The notes: generated by a model not told the origin, from the sequence alone. Positions 1 through 9,379 are shown, numbered from the stretch's first letter. The stretch: DNA of 64,000 nt from Sediminibacterium sp. (GCF_019264485.1 NZ_JAHVAA010000007.1:1-64000), one strand, 5' to 3'. Translations and numbers: made by a program.

Positions 1-2151
1 GTTGAATTTCTGGATACGCTCAATTTTCAGATCGGGGTTACCCGGAGAAGTTGGAGCCTGACCGGTAATAGTAGAACCAGCATAGTTGGTTACACCAAAC
101 TGTGGTAACTGAGGGCCCTGATAGTTGGTGATACCAGAAAGTGCAACACCATATCCACCAGTAGGAATTGAACCAATATTAGGTACGATACCATAGCTCA
201 CACGTACTTTCAACTCGTTGAAAATTTTCTGGTTGGCCATGAATTTCTCCTGTAAGCTGTTCCAGATAGCACCTGCAGACCAGCTCGTGATCTCGCGGTT
301 GGCTGAGTTAACGATACGTGAAGTACCATCACGACGGATATTACCATTAATAGTGTAACGGTTGTCGTATGTATATCTTGCTGTTGCAAAATAAGAACGG
401 ATACCAAAACCACTCTTCGCACTTGATGCGTTCTGAGGGTAGGTAGTTTGTCCGGCACCTACAGGTAATGCACCCGCGCCCTGACCAGTTTCAGTCAAAC
501 GTGGATCCAGGTTAAACAGGGTGAACCCCAATGCTTTCTGATAACCACGAACGGCTTCAAAATAAGCACCAGCTTCTACTTCATGAATACCGAAACGCTT
601 AGAGTAAATTAAGCTTGAAGTATTGATGAACTGGGAAACCATTCTGTTTGATTCCTGAGCCAGACCAGACTGGAAAGACTGTAAAGAACCGATATAAGAG
701 TTCGGATTCACGTAACGGGAGAACTGGTCGTTAGAAACGTCCATACCAAAAATATTACGTAAAGTCAGTGAAGGCAGAATCTTGTACGCCAGGTTCAGAC
801 CAGCATTGATCTTGATCTGGTTTTGCTGTAACTGAGAATTCTGGATACCTTCTAAGAGGTTTGCTACCTGACGCAGGGCCAGTGAAGTATTGGTACCAAA
901 ACGGAGTGTTCCATCAGCATTGTATGGGTTCTCATAAGTTTTTGCACGGTAAGTCATCTGGAAAGGGTTACGTGGGCTGTTACCCAATTGCTCACCTTCA
1001 GAGAATCTTGTTTTAGAGAAACCAACTGTTGCACTCAAACCTACTGTTAATTTATTAGCAGTATGGTCAATGTTGAAACGGGTTGTATAACGTTTCAGGC
1101 TAGAACCAAGGTCAATACCTTCCTGATCGAAATAAGAACCGGAAATATAGAACCTTGTTTTTTCGTTACCACCAGACATATTCAGTTCATGCGACTGTGT
1201 AATACCCTGACGGTAGAAAATATTTGCATAATCGATATCGATTTGGCCGATACTATCTAATATTTGCTGTTTACGAGCAGCTGTCATACCTGTAGGAATG
1301 GCAGGATTCAATGGAGAATAAACCCATCCTGGTGTACCACCTAATTTTTGACGCTCTTCATAAGCAAGCATTTCTTTGGTATTCATCAGGTTCAAACGAT
1401 CAAAGCTTGGACGCTGAGTAAAACCTACCTGAGTACGATACTGAAAGTTTGTTGCCCCAGCTTTACCTCTTTTGGTAGTAATAACAATTACACCTGTACC
1501 ACCACGCGCACCATAGAGTGCAGCAGCGTTCGCATCTTTCAATACGGTCAGTGATTCGAAATCGTTAGGGTTGATGGTTTGGAAATCAGCAGCAGGTGTA
1601 GGTACCCCATCAATAATGTACAAAGGCTGCGCACCCGCACCCTGAATAGATTGTACACCACGGATAGTGATGGTAGGGCTAGAACCCGGCTGACCAGAAC
1701 TTGAGTTAACAAGCATACCTGGTGCACGACCCTGTAAAGCCTGATCGAAAGAACCTACTGGTACAGTTTCAACTGCTTTTGCACTGATAACAGTGGCAGC
1801 ACCGGCAAACTGTGTTTTTCTTTCACGGGAATAACCTGTTACAACCACTTCTTCCAGTGATTTTGTTTCAGGGTTCAGTGAAGCATTAACCACAGCGCCT
1901 CTGATAGGAAGCTCGATGCGGTCATAACCCACGAACATAAAAGTGATTGTTTTGGCACCTGCGGCAACAGAGATACGGTAAGTACCGGCTCCATCTGTTA
2001 ATGCATTCGTGCTGCCAGAAGATACAGTAACACCAACAAGCGGCTGGCCTGTTTTTTGGTCTGTTACTTTACCCGTAACAGTTTGATTTTGCGCCAGAAC
2101 CTGTATTGCGGAAAGCAAAAGGATGACGAAAAGGGATGTTTTTCTTTTCAT
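1..2151 (-). CDS. SusC/RagA-family TonB-linked outer-membrane receptor (3' part outside window)
   Basis: The start codon is at 2151 and the frame stays open to base 1, so the C-terminal barrel end is missing. The protein opens with a signal peptide (MKRKTSLFVILLLSAIQVLAQ), followed by a carboxypeptidase-regulatory-like beta-sandwich (GKVTDQKTGQPLVGVTV), a link with LEEVVVTGYS, then the TonB plug with IRGVQSIQGAGAQPLYIIDG and LKDANAAALYGARGGTGVI, which are hallmarks of SusC/RagA receptors. The remainder is beta-barrel. By family these proteins import glycans or peptides across the outer membrane with a SusD-type lipoprotein; a SusD gene would be expected beyond the window edge, downstream on this strand. 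The substrate cannot be read from the sequence. Confidence 0.93.
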   Translation of the reverse strand, partial: MKRKTSLFVILLLSAIQVLAQNQTVTGKVTDQKTGQPLVGVTVSSGSTNALTDGAGTYRISVAAGAKTITFMFVGYDRIELPIRGAVVNASLNPETKSLEEVVVTGYSRERKTQFAGAATVISAKAVETVPVGSFDQALQGRAPGMLVNSSSGQPGSSPTITIRGVQSIQGAGAQPLYIIDGVPTPAADFQTINPNDFESLTVLKDANAAALYGARGGTGVIVITTKRGKAGATNFQYRTQVGFTQRPSFDRLNLMNTKEMLAYEERQKLGGTPGWVYSPLNPAIPTGMTAARKQQILDSIGQIDIDYANIFYRQGITQSHELNMSGGNEKTRFYISGSYFDQEGIDLGSSLKRYTTRFNIDHTANKLTVGLSATVGFSKTRFSEGEQLGNSPRNPFQMTYRAKTYENPYNADGTLRFGTNTSLALRQVANLLEGIQNSQLQQNQIKINAGLNLAYKILPSLTLRNIFGMDVSNDQFSRYVNPNSYIGSLQSFQSGLAQESNRMVSQFINTSSLIYSKRFGIHEVEAGAYFEAVRGYQKALGFTLFNLDPRLTETGQGAGALPVGAGQTTYPQNASSAKSGFGIRSYFATARYTYDNRYTINGNIRRDGTSRIVNSANREITSWSAGAIWNSLQEKFMANQKIFNELKVRVSYGIVPNIGSIPTGGYGVALSGITNYQGPQLPQFGVTNYAGSTITGQAPTSPGNPDLKIERIQKFN

Positions 2152-2647
2152 AAGCAGTTTTTAAATAAAATTTAAAAACTGAAGACAAGTGATTTTTTCT
2201 GTTTTACTAATATATACTACCGAACTCTTTTAAATTAATACTGGAATAAGAAAAATTAGTATTAAGTAATAAAATGACATGCAGCGTTCAAAGAAAGAGT
2301 ATAGCAGAATTTGTTGAATTATTTTTTTTAGCTACAGATATTATAACATAAAACTATATAAAAGAAAGAGAAAATTATTAACACAACAAAGTGAGTTACC
2401 CGTTTTGCATCACTAATTTTTTTACACCATTTTCGGAAGATATGTATGGCATTATATTTTTTTTTCAAGTCTTTCATATCTGATATAAATTCATATTTTC
2501 TTATTTTGAAAAGTTGTTTTTAACAATTCGTTAGTATTCATCATTTATTGTATCTTAGACCTGCAGAAATTGAATAAGCCTTTGTTGTTTATTGGTTTTT
2601 CGCTATCTAAAACACTGACCCTTAGCAGTTAAATTTTAATATTTAAC
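2152..2647. other. AT-rich divergent intergenic region
   Basis: Roughly 500 bp of very AT-rich DNA between the divergently transcribed SusC gene and the LytTR regulator, with several T and A runs. I see no ORF with family similarity, no tRNA and no long palindrome. Both promoters should lie here, but no box matches TAnnTTTG well enough with a proper -33 partner to assign a start. A LytTR regulator next to a receptor gene could bind here; that is only an inference from position. Confidence 0.5.
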
Positions 2648-3406
2648 ATGGCTATACCTATTGTGATGATTAGCTCAGACGAGTCTAAAATTGAATTCAT
2701 CAATCATCATTTGAAACGCTTTACTGAGTATTATATAGAAGGTAGTTTTTCAAATTTTTTTGATGCATTCGGTCAAAATCAAATCAGTTTATTACATACA
2801 CTTGTGATTTGTGATAATGAGGCAATCAGTCTTGTTAGGCACAATTCTCTGTTTGAGACCATAACAAATTTGCCGGTTATTATAATTTCAAACACGCTCG
2901 ATCAAAAAGAATTAAAACGCTTAAATAATTATATCGATGTTCTGTCTGTGCCATTAAAAGAAACAGAGTTAGAAAGGGCATTAGAGAAATTTAAAAAGAT
3001 TAAGTCTTTTGTGGAGAGAACAATATTGCCAGAAAGAAATGGAACAGAATTGCAAGATGGTCATGCAATAAAAAAAAGAATATTGCTGAAGAGAACCAAG
3101 GAATATCTGCCTGTTTTATTAACCGATATAGTGTTTTTCTATGTACAGAATAAAATCACTTTTGCAGTAGATAAATATGCTAAAAAAATTTTTGTTCCAA
3201 AAAATATAGGGGAGCTGGAAGAAAATCTATGTAAAAAATATTTTTTCAGGGCTAACAGACAGCAAATTATCAATATTGAGTTTATCTCTTCCTTCAAACA
3301 GATTGATAAAGTAAGAATTATGATTACTATGAAAATAGATACAGATCCAATCATTATTGCCCAGACTAAAGTGCATGAATTCAGAAACTGGATTGAATCT
3401 GTATAA
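2648..3406 (+). CDS. LytTR-family DNA-binding response regulator with degenerate receiver
   Basis: 252 aa. Residues ~1-115 look like a CheY-type receiver: D11/E12 match the acidic pocket and D56 in LVICDNE fits the phospho-acceptor position, but the conserved Lys near the end of the fold is replaced (DVLSVPLKE). Residues ~142-250 are a LytTR DNA-binding domain (KKRILLKRTKEYLPV, then FFRANRQQIINIEFI, the counterpart of the usual FxRVHRSYLVN motif). It therefore most likely binds DNA directly and may be only weakly or not phosphorylated. No LytS-type histidine kinase is adjacent. It is unusually AT-rich compared with the housekeeping genes to its right. It ends 230 bp before a hairpin at 3640-3659. 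Confidence 0.8.
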   Translation: MAIPIVMISSDESKIEFINHHLKRFTEYYIEGSFSNFFDAFGQNQISLLHTLVICDNEAISLVRHNSLFETITNLPVIIISNTLDQKELKRLNNYIDVLSVPLKETELERALEKFKKIKSFVERTILPERNGTELQDGHAIKKRILLKRTKEYLPVLLTDIVFFYVQNKITFAVDKYAKKIFVPKNIGELEENLCKKYFFRANRQQIINIEFISSFKQIDKVRIMITMKIDTDPIIIAQTKVHEFRNWIESV

Positions 3407-3639
3407 TTAATGCAATTCGGTTGCTGATAGCAAGCTTGTGGTATTTGAAAATATTTTCTATCTGTAAAACATTAGTTAGCCAATTAATTAGTTTGAATTT
3501 TGTACTTCAGTGATTATAATTCTTAAATGAGTAATAAATAACTATTGTTCGGCTACAAAAAAAAATATTCAATTGCTGTGTAGTGTAGATTTACTACTTA
3601 AATCTCATATGCACAGTTTTTAAAAAAAAATGCATTGCG

Positions 3640-3670
3640 AGCGCCTAATCTTAGGCGCTTTATATTTTAC
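3640..3670. terminator. Rho-independent terminator, possibly bidirectional
   Basis: Perfect 9-bp inverted repeat AGCGCCTAA (3640-3648) and TTAGGCGCT (3651-3659) with TTTATATTTTA after it on the + strand and a run of A before it. It sits between convergent genes ending at 3406 (+) and 3689 (-), so it can serve both. Confidence 0.7.
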
Positions 3671-3688
3671 GGAATTTAATTTGCCTGA

Positions 3689-3982
3689 CTAAACCAGTTT
3701 TTCATTCAGCAGTAATCCTACTCCTTCTTTTTCGTTTTCTTCTGGTGTTATTGATTTTACCAGTTCAATACCTACCGGGGTAATATAACAATGAGGCGTA
3801 TCGAGCTGCTGTAATATTACCAGGCCCTCTTCTGCCAGTGAAAGCAGGTGTTTATGAATGAGTTCCCACCCGAATGTTGAATGCAGGATCATTTCTCTTG
3901 GTGTGCAGAGGTATTGCTCAGGATGGGTTTCTTCTCTTACGATCCTGTATAAGGTTAGTAAGGTTTGATACGTGTTATCCAT
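3689..3982 (-). CDS. small hypothetical protein, winged-helix-like
   Basis: 97 aa, no signal peptide or membrane segment. The pattern (CTPREMILHSTFGWELIHKHLLSLAEEGLVILQQLDTPHCYITPVGIELV) has the helix-turn-helix-wing rhythm of small winged-helix proteins: a recognition-type helix, then EEGLV, then a beta hairpin, then an I-T-x-x-G-x-E-L-V end as in PadR/MarR-like folds. I do not recognise the family. It is a stand-alone gene between a terminator hairpin and the TauE permease on the same strand; the gap of about 150 bp suggests it has its own promoter. Confidence 0.6.
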   Translation of the reverse strand: MDNTYQTLLTLYRIVREETHPEQYLCTPREMILHSTFGWELIHKHLLSLAEEGLVILQQLDTPHCYITPVGIELVKSITPEENEKEGVGLLLNEKLV

Positions 3983-4139
3983 ACCTGTAAGATACTTCAG
4001 GAGGCATTTTCTGTTGCTTTCAGAAACCGGAATTTGTCAACATTGAATTCACCAAAAACCCACAGAAATAATAACACATCAGGAATTTATATTGAAAATC
4101 AATCACTTAAAAAATCATTATAGTAGAACAAGAATCGTC

Positions 4140-4874
4140 TCACCACATTTTTAACAAGCTTTTACCCGCCATCAGCATCCCTGTAAGCAGTATAAAAAAC
4201 AGTACAATTTTTCGGAACCTGTCTTGCGAAACACGATTCAATAATTTTTTTCCGATATAAGAACCAATAAAGGCAATGATGATAAGCCCTGGCAGGTACC
4301 ACCAATAACTACCCTGTACATAACCCTGACGCAGGTATACAACCGACCTGCTTAGGTCGACCCCGAAATCGATTGCCGCTGAAGTAGCAATAAAGATGTT
4401 TTTTTCCAGTCCGAAAGAAGTAAGTGTAACAGCCCTGATGGCACCTCCTGTTCCAATAAAACCTGCCAGAAAACCGGCAACCCCTCCGCCAGATATGGCA
4501 TTGGCATTGGTAGGCCGTAAACGCAGATCGGGTTTCCACCAGAATAAGAGGGCGAAAAAAATGCAGAACACCCCTAGTAAAATTTCGGCATATTGAAACT
4601 GAACCTGGTTACTTAACCAGGCACCGGCAATCACCAGCAACACACTTGGTATACCTATTTTCCAGATCAGCGGCCATTCTATATGCTGCCGGAAAAGTAC
4701 CAGTTTGGCGATATTACTGAATACATGAAGCAGGCCTGTTAACCCCAAAACCGTCTTAAAATCAAAGAAAAAGCCGGCCAGGGGTACAAAAAATACCGAT
4801 GACCCAAAGCCTCCCACCGTTCCTACGATTTCGCTTAACAGTGCCAGTAATAAAAAGAGAAAAGCATTGGCCAT
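4140..4874 (-). CDS. TauE/SafE-family membrane permease
   Basis: 244 aa with about 8 hydrophobic segments in two halves. Each half starts with the glycine-rich family signature: GTVGGFGSSVFFVPL (residues ~17-31) and GFLAGFIGTGGAIRA (~133-147). Members export sulfite, sulfonates or related organic anions across the cytoplasmic membrane; the substrate here is unknown. The length is normal for the family. It starts 137 bp from the divergent trigger-factor gene. Confidence 0.85.
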   Translation of the reverse strand: MANAFLFLLLALLSEIVGTVGGFGSSVFFVPLAGFFFDFKTVLGLTGLLHVFSNIAKLVLFRQHIEWPLIWKIGIPSVLLVIAGAWLSNQVQFQYAEILLGVFCIFFALLFWWKPDLRLRPTNANAISGGGVAGFLAGFIGTGGAIRAVTLTSFGLEKNIFIATSAAIDFGVDLSRSVVYLRQGYVQGSYWWYLPGLIIIAFIGSYIGKKLLNRVSQDRFRKIVLFFILLTGMLMAGKSLLKMW

Positions 4875-4920
4875 GGCGGCTTATTTGTGTTTTAACAACT
4901 GATTTTATGCACTAAACTCC

Positions 4921-4928
4921 TACCTTTG
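4921..4928 (+). promoter_or_regulatory. Bacteroidetes-type -7 box for trigger factor
   Basis: TACCTTTG matches the TAnnTTTG consensus of the Bacteroidetes primary sigma factor, 83 bp before the tig start. A clear TTTG at the expected -33 distance is not seen. Confidence 0.45.
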
Positions 4929-5011
4929 CTGCCCATTTACAAAAAATTCCTTGAGCGGGTAAAAGATAAGGCTTGAGGATGAATAGATAAAATATCAATA
5001 AAAAATACACC

Positions 5012-6373
5012 ATGGCCACCGTTACCAGAGAGAACATTGGGTTACTGACCGACAAATTGACCGTTACCCTGAATAAAGAAGATTATTTTTCGGGTTTTGA
5101 GCAGAGCCTGAAGAAATATGCCAAGACCGCTAATATTCCCGGTTTCAGAAAAGGCATGGTTCCTGCCGGTCTGGTAAAGAAAATGTATGGTCAGAGTGTT
5201 TTTACAGATGAAGTATTACGCACCGTTGAAAAAGAACTGAACACATATCTCACCAAAGAAGAGCTCGACATTTTTGCACAGCCCCTTCCATTGGATAATG
5301 ATGCACGTGCACTGGATATGAACAACCCAGCAGATATAAGTTTTGCATTTGAAATAGGACTCAAACCCAGCTTCGATATCGATACGAAAAAAATCAAAGT
5401 AACCCGTTATGTAATTGATGTAACTGATGAAATGGTAAACCAGGAAATTGAGAGATTACAGGTACGCAATGGTAAAATGACCGAACCCGAAGCCGTTACA
5501 GGTGACGATAATGTACTCAATGTAAAATTCATTGAAAGCGATAAAGACGGTAACGAAGTAGAAGGCGGTATCAGCAAAGACAACTCCTTACTGGTAAAAT
5601 ATTTTGAAGAGAAATTCCGCAAAAAACTGATCGGTAAGAAAAACGATGACACCGTTGTATTGCAGCTGGATAAAGCATTTGAAGACAAAGAAAAAGAAGC
5701 CATCCTGGCCGATTTGGGCCTGACTGCAGAAGACGGTAACCGTTATTTTAAATTACTGATTACCAAAGTTGGACTCGTAGAAAAAGCTGAATTGAATGCT
5801 GAACTTTTCGCATCAGTATATCCTTCTTCAGCCATCACTACTGAAGAAGATTTCCGTGCAGAAGTGAAAAAAGAAATTGAAAACTATTACGCACAGCAGT
5901 CGCGTAACCAGATACACGACCAGATTTATCATCACCTGGTAGACCATACCAGTATGGAATTCCCGGAGAGTTTCCTGAAGCGTTGGTTACAAACCGGTGG
6001 CGAGAAACCAAAAACCGAAGAAGAAGCAGAAAAAGAATACCCAAGTTTCAGCAGTCAGTTAAAATGGACTTTGGTGAGCAGTAAACTGGCAGCTGATAAT
6101 AAGATTGAAGTAGCACCTGATGATATCCGCGAGTTTGCGAAACAACAACTGTTCAGCTATATGGGCGGTCAGTTAGGGGCTCTGGGCGACAACCAGCAGT
6201 GGGTTGACGATTATACCAACCGTATGATGCAGGACAGGAAATTTGTAGAAGACAGCTACCACCGTATCAGCACCGAAAAACTTTTCGGATTGCTGGAGAA
6301 TCAGGTAACGGCTAAAGAAGAAAGCATCAGCGCAGAAGCATTTGCCGAAAAACTGCATCACCATCACCACTAG
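5012..6373 (+). CDS. tig: trigger factor, ribosome-associated chaperone
   Basis: 453 aa. The N-terminal ribosome-binding domain carries the signature IPGFRKGMVP (residues ~43-52), whose FRK contacts the ribosome by the exit tunnel. The middle region corresponds to the FKBP-like PPIase domain but has lost the recognisable PPIase motifs, so isomerase activity is doubtful. Residues ~270-440 are the helical C-terminal chaperone arms. The protein ends in EKLHHHHH directly before the stop (CATCACCATCACCAC), a natural run of five histidines. It lies directly upstream of clpP-clpP-clpX, as tig does in many bacteria, but is separated from them by a strong terminator. Confidence 0.95.
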   Translation: MATVTRENIGLLTDKLTVTLNKEDYFSGFEQSLKKYAKTANIPGFRKGMVPAGLVKKMYGQSVFTDEVLRTVEKELNTYLTKEELDIFAQPLPLDNDARALDMNNPADISFAFEIGLKPSFDIDTKKIKVTRYVIDVTDEMVNQEIERLQVRNGKMTEPEAVTGDDNVLNVKFIESDKDGNEVEGGISKDNSLLVKYFEEKFRKKLIGKKNDDTVVLQLDKAFEDKEKEAILADLGLTAEDGNRYFKLLITKVGLVEKAELNAELFASVYPSSAITTEEDFRAEVKKEIENYYAQQSRNQIHDQIYHHLVDHTSMEFPESFLKRWLQTGGEKPKTEEEAEKEYPSFSSQLKWTLVSSKLAADNKIEVAPDDIREFAKQQLFSYMGGQLGALGDNQQWVDDYTNRMMQDRKFVEDSYHRISTEKLFGLLENQVTAKEESISAEAFAEKLHHHHH

Positions 6374-6378
6374 GAGAA

Positions 6379-6480
6379 TTTGAGGATGTCTGATGGCAGA
6401 TGTCAGATTTAAGATATGGCCGGATGCTTTGCATCCGGCTTTTTTATGCCAAATCCGACATCAGACATCTGCCATCCTCC
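6379..6480. repeat. imperfect palindrome built of gacatctg words, enclosing the tig terminator
   Basis: The left arm (from 6381, GAGGATGTCTGATGGCAG) and the right arm (ending 6479, CTGCCATCCTC) are inverted copies built of short repeated words (gatgtctgat, cagatgtcag). The tig terminator hairpin sits in the centre. A half copy with the same words occurs at 14341-14400. Confidence 0.7.
6419..6446 (+). terminator. Rho-independent terminator of tig
   Basis: GCCGGATGC (6419-6427), 3-base loop, GCATCCGGC (6431-6439), then TTTTTTA. A very stable stem directly followed by a U tract. Confidence 0.9.
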
Positions 6481-6586
6481 ATTTCCTCCTGTCTTGTTGT
6501 CGTAAAAAGACCTTTGCACAGTATTTGAACATAGATTCACCTGTGAAATTGCAAATCACTTATCTTCAAAGCGAAAATCGAAACAT

Positions 6587-7279
6587 ATGAATTTTGGAAA
6601 AGAGTTTGAGCAGTATGCTATAAAGCACAGGGGTATCAGCAGTGCTACCCTTCATAATTATCAGCATCACCAGAATGTAACTAACCTCACTCCCTATATC
6701 ATCGAAGAAAGACCCCTGAATGTGGCCAGTATGGATGTATTCAGCCGTCTGATGATGGACCGTATTATTTTCATGGGTGAAGGTGTTAATGACTATGTGG
6801 CCAATATTGTTACCGCCCAGTTATTGTTCCTCGAAAGCACCGACAGATCACGCGATATCCAGATGTATATCAACAGTCCGGGTGGTAGCGTATATGCCGG
6901 TTTGGGTATTTATGATACGATGCAGTTTATTGGTCCCGATGTAGCTACTATCTGTACAGGTATGGCAGCAAGTATGGGTCAGATTTTATTGTGTGCCGGT
7001 GTAAAAGGTAAAAGAACAGCATTAAAACACAGTCGTATAATGATGCACCAGCCCAGTGGCGCTATTGGTGGACAGGCTACCGACATCGAAATCACCGCAA
7101 GAGAAATTAAAAAACTAAAACAGGAACTGTATGCTATCACGGCCTATCATACAGGAAAAGAAGTGGAAACCATTGCCAAAGACAGTGACCGCGATTTCTG
7201 GATGACCGCCCAGGAAGCCAAAGAATATGGCCTGGTAGATGAAGTGCTGTTAACCAATCCGAGAAAGGAAAAGAAATAA
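6587..7279 (+). CDS. clpP: ATP-dependent Clp protease proteolytic subunit (paralogue 1)
   Basis: 230 aa serine peptidase of family S14. The catalytic triad is complete: Ser129 in GMAASMGQ, His154 in MMHQPSG and Asp199 in AKDSDRDFW. The N-terminus is about 35 residues longer than E. coli mature ClpP, which may be a propeptide. With ClpX it degrades tagged or unfolded proteins in the cytoplasm. It is followed by a second ClpP gene 104 bp downstream and then clpX. A near-consensus -7 box (GACCTTTG, 6509-6516) lies upstream. Confidence 0.95.
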   Translation: MNFGKEFEQYAIKHRGISSATLHNYQHHQNVTNLTPYIIEERPLNVASMDVFSRLMMDRIIFMGEGVNDYVANIVTAQLLFLESTDRSRDIQMYINSPGGSVYAGLGIYDTMQFIGPDVATICTGMAASMGQILLCAGVKGKRTALKHSRIMMHQPSGAIGGQATDIEITAREIKKLKQELYAITAYHTGKEVETIAKDSDRDFWMTAQEAKEYGLVDEVLLTNPRKEKK

Positions 7280-7289
7280 GAGGAAAAAG

Positions 7290-7378
7290 ATTCAAGGTAC
7301 AAGAAACAGGATACAAGAATGGATGGCCGCAGGCCAAAACATTTTCAAATTTCCAAATCTCCAAATTTTCAAATTAAA
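7290..7378. repeat. low-complexity word repeats in the clpP-clpP spacer
   Basis: The spacer consists of two runs of short repeated words, tacaagaaacaggatacaag (7299-7318) and caaatttccaaatctccaaa (7345-7364), separated by GGCCGCAGGCC. Similar cttgaatcttgcatt words, inverted, occur at 62297-62325. No coding signal. Confidence 0.5.
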
Positions 7379-7383
7379 TAAAT

Positions 7384-8016
7384 ATGCCACACTCAAAATA
7401 TATCAATCCTTTTCTCATGGAAGATGAGGAAGAGAATGAACCAAAAGACGACAAACAGGAACAAACCGGTTTTATGATGAAGAAGATGGAAAAACTGTTC
7501 TTCGAAAAAAGAGCCGTTTATCTCTGGGGACCCGTTGAAGACAAATCGGCCCGCGATGTAGTAAGCAAGCTCCTTTTGCTGGATGCAGATAAGCCCGGGG
7601 AAGAAATCAAATTCTACATCAACAGTCCCGGAGGTGTGGTAACCAGTGGTATGGTCATTTACGATACCATTAAAATGATCCAGAGTCCGGTAAGTACCAT
7701 CTGTATGGGTTTGGCGGCCAGTATGGGATCTATTTTACTGAGTGTTGGAGCCAAAGGAAAACGTTTTATTTATCCGCATGGCGAAGTGATGATTCATCAG
7801 CCAAGTATTGGCGGGTATTTTCAGGCAACCAGTGCCGATATTGAAATTCATGCTGAACATATCCGTAAATCCAAAGAGTTGGGTGCCAAAATACTGGCCG
7901 AAAACTGTGGTAAAACAGTGGAGCAGATCATGAATGACTTCGACCGCGATTACTGGATGAATGCCACAGAAGCCGTAGAATACGGTATCGTAGACGGTAT
8001 TTTATCCAAAATATAG
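7384..8016 (+). CDS. clpP: ATP-dependent Clp protease proteolytic subunit (paralogue 2)
   Basis: 210 aa, family S14, complete triad: Ser113 (LAASMGS), His138 (VMIHQPS) and Asp185 (MNDFDRDYW). The first ~30 residues are acidic (MEDEEENEPKDDKQEQ) and unlike paralogue 1, so the two subunits have different axial N-terminal regions. Bacteria with two adjacent ClpPs can form mixed tetradecamers; whether that happens here is unknown. It is directly followed by clpX. Confidence 0.94.
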   Translation: MPHSKYINPFLMEDEEENEPKDDKQEQTGFMMKKMEKLFFEKRAVYLWGPVEDKSARDVVSKLLLLDADKPGEEIKFYINSPGGVVTSGMVIYDTIKMIQSPVSTICMGLAASMGSILLSVGAKGKRFIYPHGEVMIHQPSIGGYFQATSADIEIHAEHIRKSKELGAKILAENCGKTVEQIMNDFDRDYWMNATEAVEYGIVDGILSKI

Positions 8017-8045
8017 CTTTTTCACCCTTTTTTTACCGATTTAAG

Positions 8046-8078
8046 CCCCGTTTGGTAGCCTGAACGGGGTTAACTTTG
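8046..8078 (+). promoter_or_regulatory. Hairpin plus Bacteroidetes promoter of clpX
   Basis: TTTG (8051-8054), a 16-base spacer and TAACTTTG (8071-8078) form a good -33/-7 pair 60 bp before the clpX start. The -33 box lies inside an inverted repeat (CCCCGTT 8046-8052 and AACGGGG 8063-8069) that could also act as an attenuating terminator for the clpP transcript. Confidence 0.6.
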
Positions 8079-8137
8079 CAACATAAGCATCAAAATTCGT
8101 GTCTTACTCTTAACAGGGCTAAGTACACATTCATTCT

Positions 8138-9379
8138 ATGGCAAAAGCGAATCATTTACATTGTTCTTTCTGCGGCAGAAACCGTGATGAGGTGAAGATC
8201 CTGATCGCCGGACAGGAAGGGCATATCTGTGAGAATTGTGTAGAGCACGCACAGGAAATTATTGTACAGGAACTCAACAGCAAATCAGATACAGCCAATG
8301 GCAGCTCAGGTTTTAAACTCAATGTGCGCAAACCCGCCGAGATTAAAAAATTCCTGGATGAATACGTTATTGGGCAGGATGATGCAAAGAAAGTATTATC
8401 GGTAGCCGTTTACAACCACTTTAAACGTGTAACCCAGAAGCAACAGCCTGATGATATTGAAATTGAAAAAAGCAATATCATCATGGTGGGCGAAACCGGA
8501 ACCGGTAAAACCCTGCTGGCAAAAACCATTGCCCGCTTACTCAATGTACCTTTTGCCATTGTAGATGCTACTGTATTTACCGAAGCAGGTTATGTAGGTG
8601 AAGATGTTGAAAGTATGCTCACCCGTTTATTACAAAACTGTAATTACGATGTGGCCGCAGCAGAACGTGGTATTGTATACGTGGATGAAATAGATAAAAT
8701 TGCCCGCAAAGGCGATAACCCTTCTATCACACGCGACGTGAGTGGCGAAGGTGTTCAGCAGGGATTATTGAAAATGCTGGAAGGAACAGAAGTGTTGGTA
8801 CCACCACAAGGCGGCAGAAAACACCCTGAACAGAAAATGATCAAGGTAGACACCAAAAATATCCTCTTCATTTGTGGCGGGGCTTTTGATGGTATCGATA
8901 AAGTAATTGCCAGAAGGGTAAATACCAATGCCATTGGTTTCAGTGTAAATAAGGATGAACAGGAAATGCAACGCAAAAACCTGCTCCAGTTCATCAACGC
9001 ACAGGACCTGAAAAGTTTTGGACTCATTCCTGAGCTGCTTGGTCGCCTACCGGTGGTAACGCACCTGAATCCACTCGATCAGGAAACATTGAGAAGCATA
9101 TTGACTGAGCCTAAAAATTCACTCATGAAACAATACACCCGTTTATTTGAAATGGAAGGTATTGAACTGGTGATGGATAAAGAAGTACTCGACTTTATGG
9201 TTTCTAAAGCGCTTGAATACAAACTGGGCGCCCGTGGCCTCCGCAGCATCTGCGAAAGCATTCTCACCGATGCCATGTTTGAATTACCAGGTACCGATAC
9301 CAAACAACTGCATGTAACAAAGAACTATGCAGAGCAAATGTTTAACAAGAGCAAACTGAGTGCACTCAAAGTAGCATAG
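8138..9379 (+). CDS. clpX: ATP-dependent Clp protease ATP-binding subunit ClpX
   Basis: 413 aa AAA+ unfoldase. The N-terminal C4 zinc-binding domain uses Cys9, Cys12, Cys31 and Cys34. The AAA+ core has Walker A GETGTGKT (118-125), pore loop GYVG (151-154), Walker B VYVDEIDK (180-187), the ClpP-binding IGF loop (266-268, NAIGFSV) and the RGLRSI box near the C-terminus. It recognises tagged substrates, unfolds them and feeds them into ClpP. The IGF loop shows it can dock to ClpP. It has its own promoter and terminator, so it can be expressed apart from the clpP genes. Confidence 0.96.
   Translation: MAKANHLHCSFCGRNRDEVKILIAGQEGHICENCVEHAQEIIVQELNSKSDTANGSSGFKLNVRKPAEIKKFLDEYVIGQDDAKKVLSVAVYNHFKRVTQKQQPDDIEIEKSNIIMVGETGTGKTLLAKTIARLLNVPFAIVDATVFTEAGYVGEDVESMLTRLLQNCNYDVAAAERGIVYVDEIDKIARKGDNPSITRDVSGEGVQQGLLKMLEGTEVLVPPQGGRKHPEQKMIKVDTKNILFICGGAFDGIDKVIARRVNTNAIGFSVNKDEQEMQRKNLLQFINAQDLKSFGLIPELLGRLPVVTHLNPLDQETLRSILTEPKNSLMKQYTRLFEMEGIELVMDKEVLDFMVSKALEYKLGARGLRSICESILTDAMFELPGTDTKQLHVTKNYAEQMFNKSKLSALKVA

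Noticed and set aside
6359..6373. His tail of trigger factor as an expression-vector artefact
   Set aside because: The surrounding sequence is continuous chromosomal DNA with a native terminator and the clp genes; no vector sequence is seen.
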